The notes below the pieces were generated by a model that was given only the letters and a program-made list of their open reading frames with translations, ran no database searches and had not been told where the DNA came from. A DNA stretch of 64,000 bases from the NCBI GenBank assembly GCA_934255485.1, contig CAKQOG010000011.1, forward strand, positions 1-64,000. The letters run 5' to 3'. The DNA comes from an uncultured Prevotellamassilia sp. GTDB taxonomy: Bacteria; Bacteroidota; Bacteroidia; Bacteroidales; Bacteroidaceae. Both the position numbers and the translations under genes were made by a program. Position 1 is the stretch's first letter; each line of letters opens with the position of its first letter. Shown one piece after another: positions 43,876-56,763 of the stretch.

Positions 43876-45060
43876 TCAATACAAGAACCCGAACAACCAA
43901 AGTGGTATTTCGTTTTCACGACCTACATCTGTATTATACTTCACATAAATGGTGTTGGCTACAGTGCGCACTCTGCGCGATCTGTCGCACACGCAAATAT
44001 TTGTTGTATTGTTTATACGGAACATACCCAATCGCTTGCCTTTATTAACGGTGTGATGACGCCATAGGCAATTAACAAAATAGGTTTCCATGATGGTTTG
44101 CTCAGTCATGCAACTTTCGTAAAGTGCATTCATTAAGTTAGCATCGTGCAGATAGATAGCTGCTGGTTTTTTGGGGAATGTCTCACCCTCATGGTGTACC
44201 ATATTGATAAGACGTGTTTCCTCAAGATACTTTAGATAGTTCATCACTGTTGCACGCGACGTGCCTATCTCTTGCGCCAATTTGCTTACGTTGGGAGCAG
44301 AAGGGTCGCCTATTGCCAACAGATAGAGCAATTTTTTTATTCTCGAAAGGTACTTGAGTTCAATCTGCTTGTTTAGCAACAAGTCTACCTCTATCATATT
44401 GTTCATGGCCTTGAGCAAAGCCTCTGTGAAATTGTGATTTTCGAGGAAGAATGGGTAATATCCGTGTTGCAGATAATCTTGAAAATAGTGCCATGGATGC
44501 ACCTTGGGCAAGATTGTCTTTAATATCTGCTCATGATTAGAGAGAAGCTGGTCGAAAGTGTATGCGCCAAAATTCTCGTTAGTTTCAAGATTGATGTACT
44601 CGCGAAATGAGAAGCCATGGAGAACATAAGTACGACTAATTGAAGACAATTCTGTACTATCTTCGCCATCGTCGGCATTAACCGAAGTTGTGGTGTAAAC
44701 TATGCGCAAATAGGGATATTTGTGATAGCATTCGCATAGTTGCTCACGCCAATTGGGTAGTTTAAATGCTTGGTCTATAAGCAATACTTGTCCACCTTCG
44801 GCCATAAAGCGCCCAGCAAAATCAACGATGCCATGCGCTTGAAAATAGAAACTATTAAGGTTTATGTATAGGCACTGACGAAGCCGTACGTCAAAGTTTT
44901 CTTTGGCATACTGCAATAAGAAAGAAGTACGTCCCACGCCACGTGGACCTTTTATACCTATCATGCGGTAGCTCCAATCTATCGTATCCATTAAAGACCG
45001 ACGAACGGGAGCATTGAAATGTTCCATTAGATAGGCGTGCGATTTAAAAAACGTCTCCAT
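43876..45060 (-). CDS. AAA_14/DUF4143-type ATPase with altered Walker residues
   Basis: A 394-residue protein with the layout of the AAA_14 plus DUF4143 group, common in Bacteroidetes and of unknown role. The P-loop reads GPRGVGRTSFLLQ with Arg44 where lysine is expected. The Walker B stretch reads VLLIDQAFKLPNW, with Asp96 followed by Gln97 instead of the usual Glu. The sequence after it (IVYTTTSVN, HGFSFREY) follows the family pattern. A winged-helix-like segment (LAQEIGTSRATVMNYLKYLE) lies near residue 270. The frame is intact and has a good promoter, so it is not an obvious pseudogene. Confidence 0.75.
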   Translation of the reverse strand: METFFKSHAYLMEHFNAPVRRSLMDTIDWSYRMIGIKGPRGVGRTSFLLQYAKENFDVRLRQCLYINLNSFYFQAHGIVDFAGRFMAEGGQVLLIDQAFKLPNWREQLCECYHKYPYLRIVYTTTSVNADDGEDSTELSSISRTYVLHGFSFREYINLETNENFGAYTFDQLLSNHEQILKTILPKVHPWHYFQDYLQHGYYPFFLENHNFTEALLKAMNNMIEVDLLLNKQIELKYLSRIKKLLYLLAIGDPSAPNVSKLAQEIGTSRATVMNYLKYLEETRLINMVHHEGETFPKKPAAIYLHDANLMNALYESCMTEQTIMETYFVNCLWRHHTVNKGKRLGMFRINNTTNICVCDRSRRVRTVANTIYVKYNTDVGRENEIPLWLFGFLY

Positions 45061-45401
45061 TTGTAATCTGGTTTCTATAAATTCAAGGCAAAGTTACAAA
45101 GTTGTCGTGGAACTTGCAAAGCAAACATGACATTTTTTTAAAGCTTTTTATGATACGAAGCACTCGCTATTAATGGGTATTTTTTCTTTGTAAAAAAGGT
45201 TTTAAACTCGCATTTTAATATAGTTAATATTTTTTATTTATCTTCGCATAAAAATTACGACAAAAGCACATCGTTAGCTTTATATAAAATATACTATGTT
45301 CAGCACCACATGACTATCAAACATGATACAATTATAAACGGATGTATTCGGGCACAGCACGTACATTCGTATAACAACCCCTAATCACTAAAATAAATAA
45401 A
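45061..45401. other. Divergent spacer upstream of ddh
   Basis: 341 bases with the leftward promoter at 45089-45120 and a probable rightward -7 box TATCTTCG at 45239-45246, which would give ddh a leader of about 150 bases. I see no known riboswitch in it. Confidence 0.5.
45089..45120 (-). promoter_or_regulatory. Promoter of the AAA_14-type gene
   Basis: Minus strand: TTTG, 20 bases, TAACTTTG. The start codon at 45060 is about 29 bases downstream. Confidence 0.7.
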
Positions 45402-46301
45402 ATGAAAAAAATTCGCGCTGCGATAGTTGGCTATGGTAACATTGGCCACTACACACTACAGGCTCTTGAAGCTGCTCCCGACTTTGAAGTAGCTGGTATC
45501 GTTCGCCGCAAAGGTAATGAGAATTGCCCTAATGAACTCCAAAAATACAATGTTGTAAAACACATCAGCGAACTCACCGATGTTGATGTTGCTATTCTTG
45601 CCACTCCTACTCGTAGCGTTGAAAGCTATGCTAAGGAATGCTTGAGCCAAGGCATCAACACTGTGGATAGCTTTGACATCCACACTAAGATTGTAGACTT
45701 GCGTCGTTCGCTCAACGCCGTGGCTGAAGAACACAAAGTTGTAAGCATTATTTCGGCAGGTTGGGACCCAGGTTCTGACTCAGTAGTTCGCACTTTACTG
45801 CAAGCCATTGCGCCTAAGGGCATTACATACACCAACTTTGGTCCTGGTATGTCGATGGGACACACCGTGGCTGTTAAAGCTATTGAAGGCGTAAAGAAAG
45901 CACTCTCGATGACTATCCCAACTGGTACTGGCATTCACCGCCGTATGGTATATGTTGAGATTGAAGATGGTTATGACTTCGACAAGATCGCAACTGCTAT
46001 CAAGCAAGATCCATATTTTGCTTCAGACGAAACACACGTTAATCTTGTGCCTTCAGTAGACGATGTTATCGATATGGGACATGGCGTGAACCTTACTCGC
46101 AAGGGTGTAAGCGGCATCACTCAGAACCAACTCTTTGAGTTTAATATGCGCATTAACAATCCTGCTCTTACGGGCCAAGTATTAGTATGCGTGGCACGCG
46201 CTTCTATGAAGCAACGCCCTGGTTGCTACACCATGATAGAAATCCCCGTTATCGACCTATTGCCAGGCGACCGTGAGGATAACATCCGCCACTTGGTATA
46301 A
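45402..46301 (+). CDS. ddh: meso-Diaminopimelate dehydrogenase
   Basis: A 299-residue NADPH-dependent enzyme that makes meso-diaminopimelate directly from tetrahydrodipicolinate, giving the cell wall cross-linking residue and lysine precursor in one step. The Rossmann motif is VGYGNIGHYTLQAL (9-22), and family stretches ATPTRSVESYAKE, SAGWDPGSDSVVR and GPGMSMGHTVAVKA follow. Length matches characterised Ddh (about 320) with a slight shortening. It stands alone between a long leader and a strong terminator. Confidence 0.94.
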   Translation: MKKIRAAIVGYGNIGHYTLQALEAAPDFEVAGIVRRKGNENCPNELQKYNVVKHISELTDVDVAILATPTRSVESYAKECLSQGINTVDSFDIHTKIVDLRRSLNAVAEEHKVVSIISAGWDPGSDSVVRTLLQAIAPKGITYTNFGPGMSMGHTVAVKAIEGVKKALSMTIPTGTGIHRRMVYVEIEDGYDFDKIATAIKQDPYFASDETHVNLVPSVDDVIDMGHGVNLTRKGVSGITQNQLFEFNMRINNPALTGQVLVCVARASMKQRPGCYTMIEIPVIDLLPGDREDNIRHLV

Positions 46302-46323
46302 AAAAATCAGTAAGCACAATATA

Positions 46324-46362
46324 AAATCGGTTGGTACATGCTATATGTGCCAACCGATTTTA
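46324..46362 (+). terminator. Terminator of ddh
   Basis: AAATCGGTTGG (46324-46334) pairs perfectly with CCAACCGATTT (46350-46360), followed by TATTTG. Confidence 0.8.
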
Positions 46363-46405
46363 TTTGTAGATGATTTTAAAAATTACTAATTCACAACGTC
46401 ACCTC

Positions 46406-46436
46406 TTGCATGCAATAGCATTATGCCTTACCTTTG
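46406..46436 (+). promoter_or_regulatory. Promoter of the SIMPL gene
   Basis: TTG (46406-46408), 20 bases, TACCTTTG (46429-46436). It lies 46 bases before ATG 46482 and overlaps the alternative start at 46434, which excludes the longer frame. Confidence 0.65.
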
Positions 46437-46481
46437 CCCCAAGAGATTATTCTGCATAAGTATCAACTAAATTTATTGATT

Positions 46482-47189
46482 ATGAAAAACTATCGAATTG
46501 AAGCCATTATTCTAACCATTGGCTTATCACTTATGGGCTTATTTATCTATTTTGGTCTTGCTTCTTTTTCGGCTAAAGACCGTGTTGTGAGTGTTAGAGG
46601 ACTTGCTGAACGCGAGATGAAAGCCGATCGTGTGAATTGGCCCGTTGTATACAAAACTACAGGCAACGACCTACAAACCATCTACACACAGCTAAACAAC
46701 GTAAATAACGGCATTGTTAAGTTCCTTGTTTCAAATGGCATTCCACAAGCAGACATAAGTATTAACGCACCATCAATAGTAGACTTAAAAGCAGACCGAT
46801 ACGCCTCTGAAACAGACCGCACACGCGACCGATACAATGTGACAAGCATTATTATGGTCACTTCGTCACACGTTGAAGAAGCACGTAAACTTATGCCCAG
46901 AATGGGCGAGCTACTAAAGCAAGGCATAGCTATCTCTGCGGGCGACTACGATAGTAAAGTTCAATATGAATTTACGAGTTTAAACAAAGTAAAACCACAA
47001 ATGATTGAAGAGGCCACCAAGAATGCAAGAGAAGCTGCAATCAAATTTTCAAACGATTCGAATAGTAAAATCGGCAAAATCAAGACTGCCTCACAAGGAT
47101 TATTTACAATTGAAGATCGCGATCAATACACACCTTATATAAAGAAGGTGAGAGTTGTTACTTCAATAGACTATTTTGTGGAAAACTAA
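46482..47189 (+). CDS. SIMPL (DUF541) domain protein, membrane anchored
   Basis: A 235-residue protein with one N-terminal hydrophobic helix (AIILTIGLSLMGLFIYFGLA) followed by a SIMPL/DUF541 domain. Family features are VVSVRGLAEREMKADRVNW and the C-terminal YTPYIKKVRVVTSIDYF. It should face the periplasm, tethered by the helix. SIMPL proteins are linked to oxidative stress protection and membrane function, but no activity is established. The start at 46482 is preferred because the upstream frame overlaps the promoter. Confidence 0.82.
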   Translation: MKNYRIEAIILTIGLSLMGLFIYFGLASFSAKDRVVSVRGLAEREMKADRVNWPVVYKTTGNDLQTIYTQLNNVNNGIVKFLVSNGIPQADISINAPSIVDLKADRYASETDRTRDRYNVTSIIMVTSSHVEEARKLMPRMGELLKQGIAISAGDYDSKVQYEFTSLNKVKPQMIEEATKNAREAAIKFSNDSNSKIGKIKTASQGLFTIEDRDQYTPYIKKVRVVTSIDYFVEN

Positions 47190-47255
47190 AGGCTTGTTTT
47201 TCAGAAGAAATACAGGGAATGTTGGATACATTATTTGAGAGTTTAATCATAAAAA

Positions 47256-47290
47256 TTAATGGAGGCGTCGTCTCTACGAGCCTCCATTAA
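47256..47290. terminator. Hairpin between the SIMPL gene and aroC
   Basis: TTAATGGAGGC (47256-47266) pairs perfectly with GCCTCCATTAA (47280-47290) between two convergent genes. The T runs on both sides are poor. Confidence 0.6.
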
Positions 47291-47430
47291 CCAACACAAA
47301 AACTAAACTAGACTTAACTAAACTATTTAATAGCGTTATCATCACGACAACTTGATACTGCAAATATATAATAATGTTATTTACAAACCAAGAATTTGCA
47401 AAGAAAAGTTTGCAAAATTTTAGTTTTTCT

Positions 47431-48504
47431 TTATTTTATCGTTTTATCTAACATTATATTGTCGAGAATAACCATGGCCGCCATTGCTTCTACAATAGGC
47501 ACCGCTCGTGGCAACACGCATGGATCGTGACGTCCACGAGCTTTTAATATTGTTGGATTTCCGTTTTTATCAACAGTTTGTTGCTCTCGCAAAAGCGTTG
47601 CTACAGGCTTAAATGCCACACGAAAATAAATATCCTGACCATTACTAAGCCCTCCTTGAATACCTCCACTATGGTTGGTGCGAGTGGTTATGCCACCATT
47701 ACCATCGGGTATGAAAATATCATTTTGTTCACTACCTCTTGCCGTAACTCCAGCAAAGCCCTCGCCATACTCAAAACCTTTTACTGCATTGATGCTAAGC
47801 ATAGCCGCACCTAGTTGTGCATGCAGTTTGCCAAATACAGGGTCGCCCAAACCTACAGGGCATCCTTTAATAACAGCGGTTATCACCCCTCCTATTGTAT
47901 CACCATCAGCCTTGACATCAGCTATAAGCTGCGCCATTTTCTCAGCAGTTTCCTTGTCTGGACAGCGCACGGGGTTTTTCTCTATATTATTGAAATCATA
48001 GTCTTTATAATCTCCACTAAGTGCTATATTACCTACTTGAGAGGTATATGCTATGATTTGAATACCTTTATCGCGTAAGGCCATTTTAGCAAATGCACCT
48101 CCAACAACACGCGCAATTGTTTCGCGTGCAGATGTTCGTCCTCCCCCTCTGTGGTCGCGTATGCCATATTTGCATTGGTAAGTAAAATCGGCATGCGACG
48201 GACGGAACACATCGCGCATATTGTCATAATCGTTTGAATGTTGGTTTTCGTTGGGCACAAAAAAACCTATGGGGCAACCAGTTGTAATCCCCTCGAATAT
48301 GCCCGAGAGTATTTGCACTTTATCGCTTTCTTTACGCGCAGTGGTCAAGTTGCTTTGTCCTGGCTTGCGTCGGTCGAGTTCAAATTGCAAGAAATCTAAA
48401 TCCACCTTTACTCCTGCGGGCATACCATCTATCACACCCCCGATGCCAGCTCCATGACTCTCACCAAAAGTTGTCAAACGAAATATATTGCCAAATGTGT
48501 TCAT
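47431..48504 (-). CDS. aroC: Chorismate synthase
   Basis: A 357-residue enzyme that forms chorismate from EPSP using reduced FMN, the last shared step of aromatic amino-acid synthesis. Signatures are [18 protein letters not shown] at the N-terminus, the basic FMN-site stretch [14 protein letters not shown], and a C-terminal [19 protein letters not shown] region, whose start is [15 protein letters not shown] start at Met 48504, which gives the conserved [19 protein letters not shown]-terminus; the 25 codons upstream are not family-like. Confidence 0.96.
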   Translation of the reverse strand: MNTFGNIFRLTTFGESHGAGIGGVIDGMPAGVKVDLDFLQFELDRRKPGQSNLTTARKESDKVQILSGIFEGITTGCPIGFFVPNENQHSNDYDNMRDVFRPSHADFTYQCKYGIRDHRGGGRTSARETIARVVGGAFAKMALRDKGIQIIAYTSQVGNIALSGDYKDYDFNNIEKNPVRCPDKETAEKMAQLIADVKADGDTIGGVITAVIKGCPVGLGDPVFGKLHAQLGAAMLSINAVKGFEYGEGFAGVTARGSEQNDIFIPDGNGGITTRTNHSGGIQGGLSNGQDIYFRVAFKPVATLLREQQTVDKNGNPTILKARGRHDPCVLPRAVPIVEAMAAMVILDNIMLDKTIK

Positions 48505-48558
48505 TATTATCAGTTTGTTTCTAATATTGCTATGTGTTGATGTTTTATGGTCGTAAAT

Positions 48559-48606
48559 AGTAAATAGGTATTCAAACAAACATTTTGAATACCTATTTGC
48601 TTACTC
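48559..48606 (-). terminator. Hairpin after slyD
   Basis: AGTAAATAGGTATTCAA (48559-48575) and TTGAATACCTATTTGCTTACT (split 48585-48594 and 48595-48605) form a nearly perfect stem. The arm TAAATAGGTATTCAAA resembles the arms of the AAGTAGGTGTTCAAAA repeat family seen elsewhere. Confidence 0.65.
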
Positions 48607-48615
48607 TTTTAGAGA

Positions 48616-49239
48616 TTAGTGATTGTGGCAGCAACCTTCACCATGTTCATGGTGATGACCACCGCAACATCCGCCTTCGCCATGTTCATGGCAGTCGCCG
48701 TGGCATCCACCTTCGCCACCACAGCCACTGCAACCGCCCTCGCCACTCATCATGTTGGCAAGTTCTTTAATCTCGTCGTCAGTGGCATCACGCATTACTA
48801 CAACATGTCCCTTAAAGTGGAGGTCCTTGCCTGAAAGTGGGTGATTAAGGTCTATTATTATGGTGTTATCTTTCACCTCAAGCACCAATCCGTTAAAACG
48901 TATACCGTCTGCATTAACCAATGGGAGCACTGCACCAGGATATACCATATCTTTGTCGAACTTACCATTTATGCTGAAAGTTTCCTTTGGAAGTTCTATT
49001 ACATGATCTTGTTCGTAAGGACCATAAGCCTCATCTTGTTTCAACACAAAATCAAAGTTCTCACCTTCGGCTAAAGCAAGTATTTTATCCTCGAAACTAT
49101 CGAGTGTAAAGCCCATACCAGAAATAAACTGAAAAGGATGTTCTGCGGGAGCTTTTTCTACAAGTTCGTGAATACCTTTTTCATTATCTGCAAAGAGTTC
49201 GTATGCTACGGTTACATACTTGTGTGGAGTTTGTTCCAT
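48616..49239 (-). CDS. slyD: SlyD-type FKBP peptidyl-prolyl isomerase with metal-binding tail
   Basis: A 207-residue folding helper. Residues 1-150 form an FKBP domain with an inserted chaperone flap, typical of SlyD (QFISGMGFTLDSFEDKI, then VLPLVNADGIRFNGLVLEV). The last 45 residues are extraordinarily rich in Cys, His and Gly, with repeated GGC, HEHGEG and CHGDCH motifs. In E. coli SlyD such a tail binds nickel and helps hydrogenase maturation; metal storage or delivery is inferred here. There is no signal peptide. Confidence 0.88.
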   Translation of the reverse strand: MEQTPHKYVTVAYELFADNEKGIHELVEKAPAEHPFQFISGMGFTLDSFEDKILALAEGENFDFVLKQDEAYGPYEQDHVIELPKETFSINGKFDKDMVYPGAVLPLVNADGIRFNGLVLEVKDNTIIIDLNHPLSGKDLHFKGHVVVMRDATDDEIKELANMMSGEGGCSGCGGEGGCHGDCHEHGEGGCCGGHHHEHGEGCCHNH

Positions 49240-49303
49240 GTACTTATATATATTTTAATTGTCTGTATTTAGGGTTGCTTATAAAGTTATGTTTCGTTTG
49301 TTC

Positions 49304-51178
49304 TTATGCCAACTCAAGGTCGAGTTCCTTACGAAGCATTTCAAGTTCGGGCGAACGCTTCAGCATATCTTTATATTGTTCCAAACGGCTAAATGCTCTG
49401 TGTGAAGAGTTATTGGCCACAATATTTATTTGCAAAGCAATATAATCGTTTCGCAACTGCGTACGTAGGTAGCTAATCAAAGCCACTTGCTCTTTGTGCA
49501 AATAATCAGCAACCATATCGTTCTCAACATCTACACTTACCCTCCAAGTTGTTGTATCAACAATTGGATGCATGGCCTTCATGCGTTCGCTCATAGCTCT
49601 TTTAGTTGCAGGCAATTGCTGCGCATATCTAAACCAATAATAAGTAAGTCGGTCGTTATCAAACAGATTTTGCTCTCGTTGTCCTTGTGCCAATGATGTA
49701 CTGGTTTGTTGCATATTGTTGCTCTGCAACCTTGTTGAACCCTCACTCTGAGCATTTGGTGCAGAGGCATGAAGTTGCTGCTGAAGACTTCGCAACGAAA
49801 TGGTTTGAGCAGGACGTCCGTGATACTTGGTAGAGGCTGATGCCGCAGCCGAAAGTGCAGCATACGTAGACTGTGGCGAAGCGTTTGATGCACCTTGTTG
49901 TTGTGGTGCTTGTGCTGCAGATACATTACCCTTTTGCGCCATTGAGTTAGTACGGATGCCCCTTGTGGCATTATTAGCCGCATTTGCCGCACTGATTGGT
50001 TGCTGCGGTGCTGCAACAACATTTTTAAATATGGGTTTTAGTCGTCGTATAGGGCGACGCCCACAACCCACATCTTCATCCTCGCCCGTTGCTGCTTGCG
50101 CCACTTCGATAAGCGTAAGTTCAACAAGCAACCGCTTGTTTTGCGAGGAATTATAGTGCATATCGCAATTGCTACACAACTTAAGAGCACGATAGAGCAG
50201 TTTAGGGTTGCATTGCATAGCTTGTTGGTGATAGCGTTGGCGAACTTGGTCGCTTACATCCAATAGCGGAAGCGTTTGTTCGTCACGACTCATCAGCAGA
50301 TTGCGGAAATGAGATGCCAAACCACCTATAAAATAGTTCCCTTCAAATCCTTTAGCCAAAATATCATTGAGCGTAGTCATTGCTTTAGGGATATCACCTT
50401 TTATCAATGTGTCTGTCATGCTGAAATAGGTATCATAGTCAAGCACATTGAGGTCTTCTATTACCTTTTTATAAGTGATGTTACCTTCGCAATAACTTGC
50501 CACTTGGTCGAATATAGATAGCGCATCGCGCATACCTCCATCGGCCTTTTCTGCAATCACGTGCAAGGCCTCAGGTTCATATTTAATGCCCTCTTTGCCT
50601 GCCACATATTCAAGGTGCTTAATCGTATCCTTCAATGTAATACGAGCAAAATCAAATATTTGGCAACGACTTAATATCGTAGGCAATATTGCGTGCTTCT
50701 CTGTTGTAGCAAGCACAAATATGGCATGAGCTGGTGGTTCTTCGAGTGTTTTAAGGAAAGCATTGAATGCTGCTGTTGAGAGCATATGCACCTCATCGAT
50801 AATAAACACCTTGTAGCGTCCTACCTGAGGGGGTATCTGCACCTGCTCTATCAGTCCTCTTACATCTTCTACACCATTATTCGATGCTGCATCAAGCTCA
50901 TGGATATTAAATGAGCGTTGCTCATTAAATGCTTTGCAACTTTCGCATTCATTGCAAGCCTCGCCATCGGGAGTAGGCGACATGCAGTTGATGGTTTTAG
51001 CAAATATACGTGCACATGTGGTTTTTCCCACACCACGTGGTCCACAAAACAAATAGGCGTGAGCCAACTTGCCTTGTGCTATCGCATTTTTTAGCGTAGT
51101 GGTCAGAGCATGCTGTCCCACTACACTATCAAACGTCATCGGACGATATTTTCGTGCAGATACAATGTAGTTTTCCAT
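49304..51178 (-). CDS. dnaX: DNA polymerase III subunit gamma/tau
   Basis: A 624-residue clamp-loader ATPase. The P-loop is GPRGVGKTTCARI near residue 45, followed by the four-cysteine zinc module (CMSPTPDGEACNECESC), Walker B VFIIDEVHML and the sensor/arginine-finger region ILSRCQIFDF. Domain III ends near residue 370. A low-complexity linker rich in Ala, Gln and Ser (about 385-480) leads to the C-terminal domain that would bind polymerase and helicase. A minus-strand TACCTTTG at 51200-51207 may be its -7 box, placing the start only about 15 bases from the ATG. Confidence 0.95.
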   Translation of the reverse strand: MENYIVSARKYRPMTFDSVVGQHALTTTLKNAIAQGKLAHAYLFCGPRGVGKTTCARIFAKTINCMSPTPDGEACNECESCKAFNEQRSFNIHELDAASNNGVEDVRGLIEQVQIPPQVGRYKVFIIDEVHMLSTAAFNAFLKTLEEPPAHAIFVLATTEKHAILPTILSRCQIFDFARITLKDTIKHLEYVAGKEGIKYEPEALHVIAEKADGGMRDALSIFDQVASYCEGNITYKKVIEDLNVLDYDTYFSMTDTLIKGDIPKAMTTLNDILAKGFEGNYFIGGLASHFRNLLMSRDEQTLPLLDVSDQVRQRYHQQAMQCNPKLLYRALKLCSNCDMHYNSSQNKRLLVELTLIEVAQAATGEDEDVGCGRRPIRRLKPIFKNVVAAPQQPISAANAANNATRGIRTNSMAQKGNVSAAQAPQQQGASNASPQSTYAALSAAASASTKYHGRPAQTISLRSLQQQLHASAPNAQSEGSTRLQSNNMQQTSTSLAQGQREQNLFDNDRLTYYWFRYAQQLPATKRAMSERMKAMHPIVDTTTWRVSVDVENDMVADYLHKEQVALISYLRTQLRNDYIALQINIVANNSSHRAFSRLEQYKDMLKRSPELEMLRKELDLELA

Positions 51179-51359
51179 TTCCTAAAAACAATGATGTAGC
51201 AAAGGTAATGTTTTTTTTGTATTTATCGCACGAAGTCCTTGGCATTTCAGCATAAGTGTTTTGCTTTCAAAGGGTTGATAAATGACAATAGTTCGTCTTA
51301 TACATGACAAATTTGCCTTTTTATCGTCAATTTGGCCACTACCACACATCGATAAGCAT

Positions 51360-51374
51360 TGGCACATAAGTTGC
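51360..51374 (+). promoter_or_regulatory. Possible sigma-54 promoter upstream of hsp20
   Basis: TGGCAC, 5 bases, TTGC matches the -24/-12 sigma-54 consensus at its invariant positions. It lies 88 bases before the hsp20 start. No TAnnTTTG element is evident nearby. Confidence 0.35.
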
Positions 51375-51447
51375 GAAAAACAAGGGTGAAAGTCAAAGTC
51401 AATAAGACAATGGCAATAAACGATAATAATTAAATTCAAATATAATT

Positions 51448-51452
51448 GGAGG
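51448..51452 (+). promoter_or_regulatory. Strong Shine-Dalgarno of hsp20
   Basis: GGAGG lies 9 bases before the ATG. Strong SD sequences are rare in this order, so this one stands out and fixes the start codon. Confidence 0.7.
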
Positions 51453-51461
51453 TTTAACACT

Positions 51462-51917
51462 ATGTTGATAGTTCGCAGAAATAATTACAACAATTGGTTG
51501 AATAACTTATTTAATGACGCATTCTTCAACACCGACATTGCACCACAAGTTCAAGTTACAGCTCCAGCCATTAACGTGAAAGAGACGCATCACGAATACG
51601 TAATGGAAATGGCTGTGCCTGGTTTGAAAAAAGAATGGGTTCGTGTTAATATCACCGATGATGGCTTGCTCCATGTAGCCATTGAAAATAAGATGGAACA
51701 TAAAGAAGAAAAGAAATCTAACCCAGAGGAACACCACGAGCACTACTTGCGTCGTGAGTTTTCATACGGCAACTACGAACAAAGTTACACATTGCCCGAT
51801 GATGTTAATCGTGATAAAGTAAGTGCAAGCATTGCCGACGGCATACTCACCATTGTTATGCCTAAAAATGCTCCAGAGCAAGAAACTAAAGTATTGAAGA
51901 ATATTGAAATAAAATAG
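51462..51917 (+). CDS. Hsp20 / alpha-crystallin small heat-shock protein
   Basis: A 151-residue ATP-independent chaperone that holds unfolding proteins in the cytoplasm. The alpha-crystallin domain runs from about 28 to 145 (PAINVKETHHEYVMEMAVPG, then LRREFSYGNYEQSYTLPDDV and SASIADGILTIVMPK), and a short C-terminal tail follows. The A-x-x-x-n-G-v-L motif is conserved. A strong ribosome binding site and a possible sigma-54 promoter precede it, and a strong terminator follows. Confidence 0.93.
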   Translation: MLIVRRNNYNNWLNNLFNDAFFNTDIAPQVQVTAPAINVKETHHEYVMEMAVPGLKKEWVRVNITDDGLLHVAIENKMEHKEEKKSNPEEHHEHYLRREFSYGNYEQSYTLPDDVNRDKVSASIADGILTIVMPKNAPEQETKVLKNIEIK

Positions 51918-51950
51918 TTGGCATACAACAAGCAACTATTTATAGCACTT

Positions 51951-51997
51951 AAAAGGTTGGTAACAAGCATATAATAGGTTTGTTACCAACCTTTTTT
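51951..51997 (+). terminator. Terminator of hsp20
   Basis: AAAAGGTTGGTAACA (51951-51965) pairs with TGTTACCAACCTTTTT, followed by a T run. Confidence 0.85.
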
Positions 51998-52037
51998 GTT
52001 ATACAATTTTTATATCTGCATGCAAAAACAACGTTAA

Positions 52038-56528
<4,491 letters not shown>

Positions 56529-56564
56529 ACTAAAGCCGTGCTTAAGCACGCAGAAATGTACGAC

Positions 56565-56604
56565 AAAGATCCCTGTTCACGCATGTGTGAATAGGGATCT
56601 TTTA
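56565..56604 (+). terminator. Terminator of the GH2 gene
   Basis: AAAGATCCCTGTTCAC (56565-56580) pairs with GTGAATAGGGATCTTTT with a short loop, ending in T. Confidence 0.85.
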
Positions 56605-56687
56605 TTGGTGAATAGTCCTATAAATATGTTGGACAACTTACTTAAGCCACGCTTATTAACTCTCATATATACACAAAGAAGAGGCAA

Positions 56688-56716
56688 TCTATCCTTTTAC
56701 GATAAATTGTCTCTTC
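56688..56716 (-). terminator. Terminator of the OmpA-family gene
   Basis: GAAGAGGCAAT (56688-56698) pairs with AATTGTCTCTTC (56705-56716); on the minus strand a short T-containing run follows. Confidence 0.6.
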
Positions 56717-56763
56717 ATTATATTACTAACCATGTGCAAGCACAAGTTAGTTATTCTCTATTG

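Noticed and set aside
48616..48760. Low-complexity region at the slyD 3' end as a sequence artefact
   Set aside because: A Cys/His/Gly-rich tail is a known feature of SlyD proteins and the frame stays open to a normal stop.
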